Shown here one piece after another: positions 16,618 through 20,280 of a stretch of DNA of 20,280 nucleotides. The notes beneath the pieces are model-generated. The model was not told the origin of the DNA, ran no database searches, and was given only the letters and a program-made list of their open reading frames with translations. Position numbers and translations under genes: made by a program. The number at the start of each line of letters is the position of its first letter. Within the stretch, counting starts at the first letter, position 1. The stretch is from Candidatus Sulfotelmatobacter sp. (GTDB lineage Bacteria > Acidobacteriota > Terriglobia > Terriglobales > Acidobacteriaceae), in the NCBI GenBank assembly GCA_030037515.1, contig JASHRE010000378.1, positions 1-20,280 of the forward strand. Reading direction: 5' to 3'.

Positions 16618-18011
16618 TCGATCCCCCGGCAATGGCGGGCGGAGGTGCCCGCTCGACATCTCCGGCTCGAAAATTCACGACCCATCGGCTCTGCCGGAAA
16701 CTGGCCCTGGTCAAACACGACGCTGCCACGCAGATAGGTTCTTTTGACAACCCCCCTTAGCTTCTCGCCGAGATATGGCGACACCGCTTGCCCCTGATGC
16801 AGAGAGTCTTCTGCGACTGTGAACTCCGCGTCTGCGTCAAAGACCACGAAGTTTGCGTCGACGCCGGGTACTAGCCGCCCCGCGTGGGCCTCGCAGCCAG
16901 CCAATTGCGCTGGCTTCTCCGACATCCAGCAAGCGATATCGTTCAAGGCGAACCCCCGACTGCTTGCTTCCGTCCATACGATTGGCAGGGCCAGGGAAAG
17001 ACTGGCGACTCCTCCCCACGCACTCTGGAAATTTCCCTGCTGTAAGTTTTTCATGGCCGGCGGGCACGGCGAGTGATCGGTCACCACCATATCAATCACT
17101 CCCTCTCGCAGGGCATCCCAAAGCTTTTCGCGGTTTTTACGATCTCGGATCGGCGGAGCGCACTTGCACGGCGTGGCCCCGTCGACAATTCGTTCTGCCT
17201 CCAGATGCAGATAATGCGGACAAGTTTCCACTGTGACCGGCAAACCCTCGGTGCGAGCGGCTCGGAACAGATCAATGGCGCGTGCCGTGGCGAGGTGCAC
17301 GATGTGCAGACGAAACCCGAATTCCCGGCAAAGGCGCAACATCAACTCGATCGCCTGCAATTCTGCTTGTTCCGGGCGGGAGTCGAGGTACGTCCGGTAT
17401 ACTCGCCAATCCGCATTGTGCAGCTGTTTCGTCGCCTCAGCAATCGGACCGGGAAGTTCAGCGTGAACCAGCAGCGGAAGCCCGGTTCGCGCAACATGGG
17501 GCAACGCGGCCAGCAGGTCGGCCCCCGTCACCATCGTGAATTCATCGATCCCGGGATGAACCAGGAAGCACTTAAATCCGAGCACGCCCGCTTCGGCGAG
17601 CGATTCAATTTCGTGCGCATTGCCTTGAACCACTCCGCCCCAAGCCGCCCAATCCGCGTAGCACTTTGCCTGCGCGGCTTGTCGTTTCACCCCAAGCGCC
17701 GCCAGGTTGGTGGTTGCTGGGATGCAGTTCAGCGGCATGTCGACCAGCCTCGTGTAACCACCGGCCGCGGCCGCTTGCGTTACCGTCCGAAATCCGCCCC
17801 AGTCGGCTCGCCCCGGCTCGTTAATGTGAACGTGCGAGTCCACCAATCCAGGCAGCAACACGGAATTGCCGAAATCCTCACACGCCGCGCCGGGCGGCAC
17901 ATCCGCAGACGCGACCACATCTCGGATCCGCTCACCGTCGACCACTAGAGCGCCTGAGCGAACGCCTTTCGGCGTGACAATCCGGCGCGACGAATAACAG
18001 AGCAGCCCCAA
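16614..18011 (-). CDS. allB: Allantoinase
   Basis: Hydrolyses S-allantoin to allantoate; first gene of the purine operon. The 465 residues form an amidohydrolase-superfamily TIM barrel with all metal-site residues: His60 and His62 (DSHVHINEPGR), the carboxylated Lys147 (GFKCFLVH), His183 (LLVHAE), His239 (IVHLATA) and Asp312 (VVTDHSPCP). HINEPGR and DHSPCP separate allantoinase from dihydroorotase and hydantoinase. The start is TTG 18011, supported by GGGAG seven bases upstream; the N-terminus (LLCYSSRRIVTPKGVRSGAL) fits the family. The last 20 or so residues (FSSRRCRAGTSARHCRGIE) are not family-like and overlap the Mo-subunit start. Being first in the operon, it may set the level of everything downstream. 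Confidence 0.95.
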   Translation of the reverse strand: MGLLCYSSRRIVTPKGVRSGALVVDGERIRDVVASADVPPGAACEDFGNSVLLPGLVDSHVHINEPGRADWGGFRTVTQAAAAGGYTRLVDMPLNCIPATTNLAALGVKRQAAQAKCYADWAAWGGVVQGNAHEIESLAEAGVLGFKCFLVHPGIDEFTMVTGADLLAALPHVARTGLPLLVHAELPGPIAEATKQLHNADWRVYRTYLDSRPEQAELQAIELMLRLCREFGFRLHIVHLATARAIDLFRAARTEGLPVTVETCPHYLHLEAERIVDGATPCKCAPPIRDRKNREKLWDALREGVIDMVVTDHSPCPPAMKNLQQGNFQSAWGGVASLSLALPIVWTEASSRGFALNDIACWMSEKPAQLAGCEAHAGRLVPGVDANFVVFDADAEFTVAEDSLHQGQAVSPYLGEKLRGVVKRTYLRGSVVFDQGQFPAEPMGREFSSRRCRAGTSARHCRGIE

Positions 18012-18300
18012 AACTCTACTCCCACAAGAACGCGCGAATGAAAAGAGGATAAAGTTATCTCGAAATCTCGTGATTTGGCAATCGGGGGTTCGACGCGAGA
18101 CTCTGAGGTTTCTCGCGATTCTGGTCGGATCGAGGCAACGGACATTCCGCAGGTGTGTTGATCGGCATAGGGAGTGTCTGGAGTGAATCCTTAGACTGAG
18201 GCACAGAGCTAAGGGGGTTGTTATAGCGCCGGCTCGGGGGGGTCATCCTGCCGCTTCAGGTCACTGCGCATCATGGCCAAATCTTCTGGGATATACACGG
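18012..18300. other. Leader/promoter region of the purine operon
   Basis: About 290 bases without a credible gene, separating allB (leftward) from a rightward pseudogene. It must hold the promoter of the nine-gene operon unless transcription begins further right. An inverted repeat AAATC-TCGT-GATTT is at 18063-18076, about 50 bases before the allB start, where a repressor or activator could bind. A second one, CCTTAG-N14-CTAAGG, is at 18189-18214; it lacks a following T-run and so is not an obvious terminator. No promoter boxes can be called with confidence, and no regulator gene is nearby. Confidence 0.4.
18019..18023 (-). promoter_or_regulatory. Ribosome binding site of allB
   Basis: GGGAG on the minus strand, seven bases before the TTG at 18011. 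It makes this non-ATG codon the best allantoinase start, because no in-frame ATG or GTG with a site lies nearby. Confidence 0.65.
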
Positions 18301-18725
18301 ATGGAAAGGGCGCAGATGGCGAGCAAGCTGGTGGACGCTAAGCCAAGGGAACTGGCCGAGTAGCGCGTGGCGACGCTGGTCGGCTGTCCCTATGAATCGA
18401 TAGGGCTCAGCCGTGAGCAGGGCGCACGGCGTGTCGGCGGAGTGGATCGCCCACCTGGACGATAGCGGACAGATTTCGATTTCTCCGAGTTGGAGCGGCT
18501 TGTGCTCGAATATGCCGACGCAATAACCGAGACTCCCGTCGCCGTGCCCGATGCGGTATTGGCGCGCTGGCGTGAGAAATTGAATGAGGCGCAACCGGTG
18601 GATCTGACCTCGGCGATCGGCCTGGGAAGGTTATCAGCGCCCGCTTCTGCCGCGCACTTGGAATCGAATCGGAGGGTTTCAGTGAAGCAGCGGTGTGCGC
18701 GTTGTCGGCCAGAGCCCGGCACTGA
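18301..18725 (+). pseudogene. Decayed carboxymuconolactone decarboxylase/AhpD-like gene
   Basis: One frame from ATG 18301 reads MERAQMASKLVDAKPRELAE, stop TAG (18361-18363), then RVATLVGCPY, a second TAG (18463-18465), and FDFSELERLVLEYADAITET followed by PVAVPDAVLARWREKLNEAQ and PVDLTSAI. Between the stops, a neighbouring frame carries the matching piece AEWIAHLDDSG. After SAI the homology moves to another frame (AWEGYQR) and then a third, which ends RFCRALGIESEGFSEAAVCA and LSARARH with stop TGA 18723-18725. The order of segments fits CMD/AhpD-fold proteins of about 150-190 residues. The redox CxxC motif expected after VGCP is destroyed (VGCPYESIG). With two stops and at least three frame changes it cannot make a functional protein. 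The GCPY part and the C-terminus are the most clearly recognised; the identification is from memory of the family. Confidence 0.75.
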
Positions 18726-18744
18726 GGCAGACGAAGCGCCGAAC

Positions 18745-19170
18745 CTAGCTCCGCATGATCCGGCCGCGACCGCTTGTGGATGCTTTATCACTCCTGCCAG
18801 AGCGGCAGTTATGTCCGCACTCCTTGCCGCAGACTGATCGGCAGCAAAAGGAAGCGACCTTGTCCTTGCTCTGCTTATTGCAGTCTGAGCAGCAGGCCGC
18901 CTTATCGTCCTGCGGGCATTTGGCATCTTTGCCGCAACACGACTTTTCCTTCGTGTCATTACAACACGTTGCGATCTGTGTCCCATCTGCGGACTGAGTC
19001 CCGCGGCGCGCGCAGCTTTGGCCATCTTTCGCGTTGGCCGCGTCCTTCTTGCCGCAGCATGTGCAGTTCCCTTTCTTTTCGGGAGCGGCGCTCGGTTGCG
19101 TCACATTCCGAACTTGAGCCCGGGCGGCGAGCATAAGGACGAGCAGCAGGGCCAGCGACTTGGTTTTCAC
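18745..19170 (-). CDS. Small secreted cysteine-rich protein, function unknown
   Basis: 141 residues from GTG 19170, which has GAGG six bases upstream; an in-frame GTG at 19182 would add four residues. The N-terminus (VKTKSLALLLVLMLAARAQV) is a clear signal peptide, probably cut after ARA. The mature part is hydrophilic, rich in Lys, Asp and Ser, and has 17 cysteines between residues 36 and 122, including five CC pairs (38-39, 69-70, 78-79, 93-94, 109-110). Pieces such as CTCCGKK, SCCGKDAKC and CGKECGHNC repeat a loose CC-G-K-D theme. This composition suggests metal binding or a disulfide-rich periplasmic protein, but no known domain is recognised. The last 20 residues (SDKASTSGRGRIMRS) are basic and cysteine-free. 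It lies downstream of the epimerase gene on the same strand, 94 bases away, with its own possible operator. Confidence 0.7.
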   Translation of the reverse strand: MKTKSLALLLVLMLAARAQVRNVTQPSAAPEKKGNCTCCGKKDAANAKDGQSCARRGTQSADGTQIATCCNDTKEKSCCGKDAKCPQDDKAACCSDCNKQSKDKVASFCCRSVCGKECGHNCRSGRSDKASTSGRGRIMRS

Positions 19171-19234
19171 ATCGAACCTCACAGGTCGAAGGAGAGTACG
19201 GTTCTAAGACTTGCAGGGAGGCCATTTTGTCGGA

Positions 19235-19250
19235 TGTGATCAGAATCACA
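19235..19250. promoter_or_regulatory. CRP/FNR-type palindrome TGTGA-N6-TCACA
   Basis: The sequence reads TGTGATCAGAATCACA, a perfect match to the half-sites of the E. coli CRP consensus and an inverted repeat of six-base arms (TGTGAT/ATCACA) around four bases. It lies 15 bases past the epimerase stop and 65 bases before the cysteine-rich gene start, so it is well placed to control that gene. Whether this organism has a CRP-family protein with this specificity is unknown. Confidence 0.5.
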
Positions 19251-19264
19251 CCGGGCTGTGAGCG

Positions 19265-20173
19265 TCAACTGCGACTTCTGACTTGGAGGATGTGCTCGAG
19301 CGACGCGCGCAGGTCGCTAAAAGCAAACGGATATCCGGTCCCGACCAGTCGGGCCGGCTCTACGCGCTGGCTGGCGAGCAGTGTGGCTTCTCCCATCTCG
19401 CCAAATACGGTTTTCGCAACAAAAGCAGGCAGGGGAAAAATCGCCGGCCGCCGCAACACGCTGGCCAGGACCTCGGTAAACTCGGCATTGGTGACCGGTC
19501 TGGGCGCGACCATGTTCACAGGACCTTGCAGCAGATCGGTTTTGAGGATGTGGAGGATTCCGCCGACCATGTCCTGCACATCAATCCAACTCATCCATTG
19601 CGCGCCATCGCCGATGCGGCCGCCAAGGCCGAGTTTGAACGGTGTGAGCATTTTGGGCAAAGCTCCGCCGTCAGGACTGAGAACGACTCCCGTGCGAATC
19701 TGTGCGGTGCGGATGCCGGCGTCGATGGCAGGCTTGGTTGCGGCTTCCCAATCACGGCAGACCAGTGCCAGGAAGTCTTTGCCTGCGTCGCTTGTTTCGT
19801 TCAGAACTTCGCCACCACGGCTGCCGTAGTACCCGATCGCTGAACTGCAAACCAACACACGTGGCTTGTTCTTGGCCTGGGCTAGAGCCGCCGCAAGATT
19901 GTTCGTTCCGAGGACCCGGCTGTTGCGAATTCTTGCCTTTTTCGCCCGGGTCCAGTACCCGAAGATGGTTTCCCCGGCCAGATGAATGACCGCATCGAAG
20001 CCGGAAACGCTTTCCGGCGAAACGGTCTGACCGGGATGCCACGTGATCTGGTCTTTTCCGTTGGCCGGGCCGCGGACCAGCCGCACGACGTCGTAACCGC
20101 GAGAATGAAGCAGGGGCAGCAGCGCCGCTCCAATTGGTCCGGAAACCCCACTGACAAGAATTCGAGAGATCAT
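19265..20173 (-). CDS. TIGR01777-type epimerase-like protein (YfcH/SDR39U1 family)
   Basis: 302 residues, the usual size for this family of extended short-chain dehydrogenase-like proteins, whose substrate is mostly unknown. The N-terminal Rossmann motif is MISRILVSGVSGPIGAALLP, with glycines at 9, 12 and 15 for dinucleotide binding. Typical family stretches follow: IHLAGETIFGYWTRAKKARI with a run of Arg/Lys-rich residues, VLVCSSAIGYYGSRGGEVLN carrying the YYG motif, IRTGVVLSPDGGAL, and WMSWIDVQDMVGGILHIL. The C-terminal DUF1731 part is VNMVAPRPVTNAEFTEVLAS to the end, including GEMGEATLLASQRVEP. ATG 20173 is chosen because the family starts directly before the glycine motif; the frame is open to a GTG at 20218, but that extra part is unlike the family. 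It has no clear functional link to the purine genes. Confidence 0.93.
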   Translation of the reverse strand: MISRILVSGVSGPIGAALLPLLHSRGYDVVRLVRGPANGKDQITWHPGQTVSPESVSGFDAVIHLAGETIFGYWTRAKKARIRNSRVLGTNNLAAALAQAKNKPRVLVCSSAIGYYGSRGGEVLNETSDAGKDFLALVCRDWEAATKPAIDAGIRTAQIRTGVVLSPDGGALPKMLTPFKLGLGGRIGDGAQWMSWIDVQDMVGGILHILKTDLLQGPVNMVAPRPVTNAEFTEVLASVLRRPAIFPLPAFVAKTVFGEMGEATLLASQRVEPARLVGTGYPFAFSDLRASLEHILQVRSRS

Positions 20174-20208
20174 CGCGCTCGAAGTTCCAATGTACCAGCT
20201 TGGGAGAC

Positions 20209-20280
20209 TCAGCACCAAAGCACATGAGGTTTGTTGGTTTCGGCTGATTTGAAGGAAATGTTCTGAATGCCCCTGGCGCG
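20209..20280 (-). CDS. Possible C-terminal end of an unknown gene, cut by window edge
   Basis: A minus-strand frame is open from the right edge to TGA at 20211-20209 and ends with NISFKSAETNKPHVLWC. Only 23 codons are visible, no family is recognised, and a frame this short is easily open by chance. It is recorded because the adjoining gene (epimerase) is on the same strand and starts only 36 bases further on, so a gene end here would be natural. Confidence 0.2.
   Translation of the reverse strand, partial: RARGIQNISFKSAETNKPHVLWC

Noticed and set aside
18189..18214. Hairpin CCTTAG-N14-CTAAGG as a transcription terminator
   Set aside because: The stem is only six pairs with a long loop and no following T-run on either strand.
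18390..19025. A 211-codon minus-strand frame spanning the AhpD remnant and part of the cysteine-rich gene
   Set aside because: It overlaps two better-supported reading directions, and its Arg/Ser/Ala-rich translation has no domain.
1..20280. Search for a CRISPR array, tRNA, rRNA, insertion sequence ends or a phage module
   Set aside because: No regularly spaced repeats, tRNA-like cloverleaf, rRNA stretches, transposase motifs or phage genes were seen while reading both strands.

Overview
The window looks like chromosomal DNA from an Acidobacteriota (Terriglobia-like) bacterium. The clues are the moderately high GC content, dense head-to-tail operons, and decayed fragments of small protein types that I associate with acidobacterial genomes. 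This assignment is inference; there is no rRNA or other taxonomic marker. I see no tRNA, rRNA, CRISPR array, insertion sequence or phage gene.

Layout: (1) 1-4372, minus strand: most of gltB, the ferredoxin/NADPH-type glutamate synthase large subunit, running off the left edge. (2) About 4611-5201, plus: a frameshifted remnant of a small gene. (3) 5315-7634, plus: a three-gene ABC importer of the glycine-betaine/quaternary-amine (OpuC/OsmVWF) type, with ATGA overlaps between all genes. (4) About 7688-7994, plus: the decayed C-terminal end of a secreted beta-propeller-like protein. (5) 8051-18011, minus: a nine-gene, almost gap-free purine-degradation operon. (6) 18012-18300: the operon's leader region. 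(7) 18301-18725, plus: a carboxymuconolactone decarboxylase/AhpD-like pseudogene. (8) 18745-19170, minus: a small secreted protein with 17 cysteines, preceded by a perfect TGTGA-N6-TCACA palindrome. (9) 19265-20173, minus: a TIGR01777-type sugar-nucleotide-epimerase-like protein.

The centrepiece is the purine operon. In transcription order it encodes allantoinase, three-subunit xanthine dehydrogenase (Mo, 2Fe-2S, FAD), OHCU decarboxylase fused to the FAD subunit, 5-hydroxyisourate hydrolase, a membrane urate oxidase (PuuD type), an M20 allantoate amidohydrolase, ureidoglycine aminohydrolase, and a second M20 enzyme closely resembling plant ureidoglycolate amidohydrolase. Together they make an uninterrupted predicted path from hypoxanthine/xanthine through urate, HIU, OHCU, S-allantoin, allantoate, ureidoglycine and ureidoglycolate to glyoxylate, releasing four ammonia per allantoin. 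This is the route known from plants, not the urea-forming one.

The most unusual points are the XDH-FAD::UraD fusion, the PuuD protein that stops before the usual cytochrome c domain, and the presence of two diverged M20 amidohydrolases on either side of AllE. The three intergenic fossils all show small indels that move homology between frames, which suggests the DNA between operons is decaying former coding sequence.
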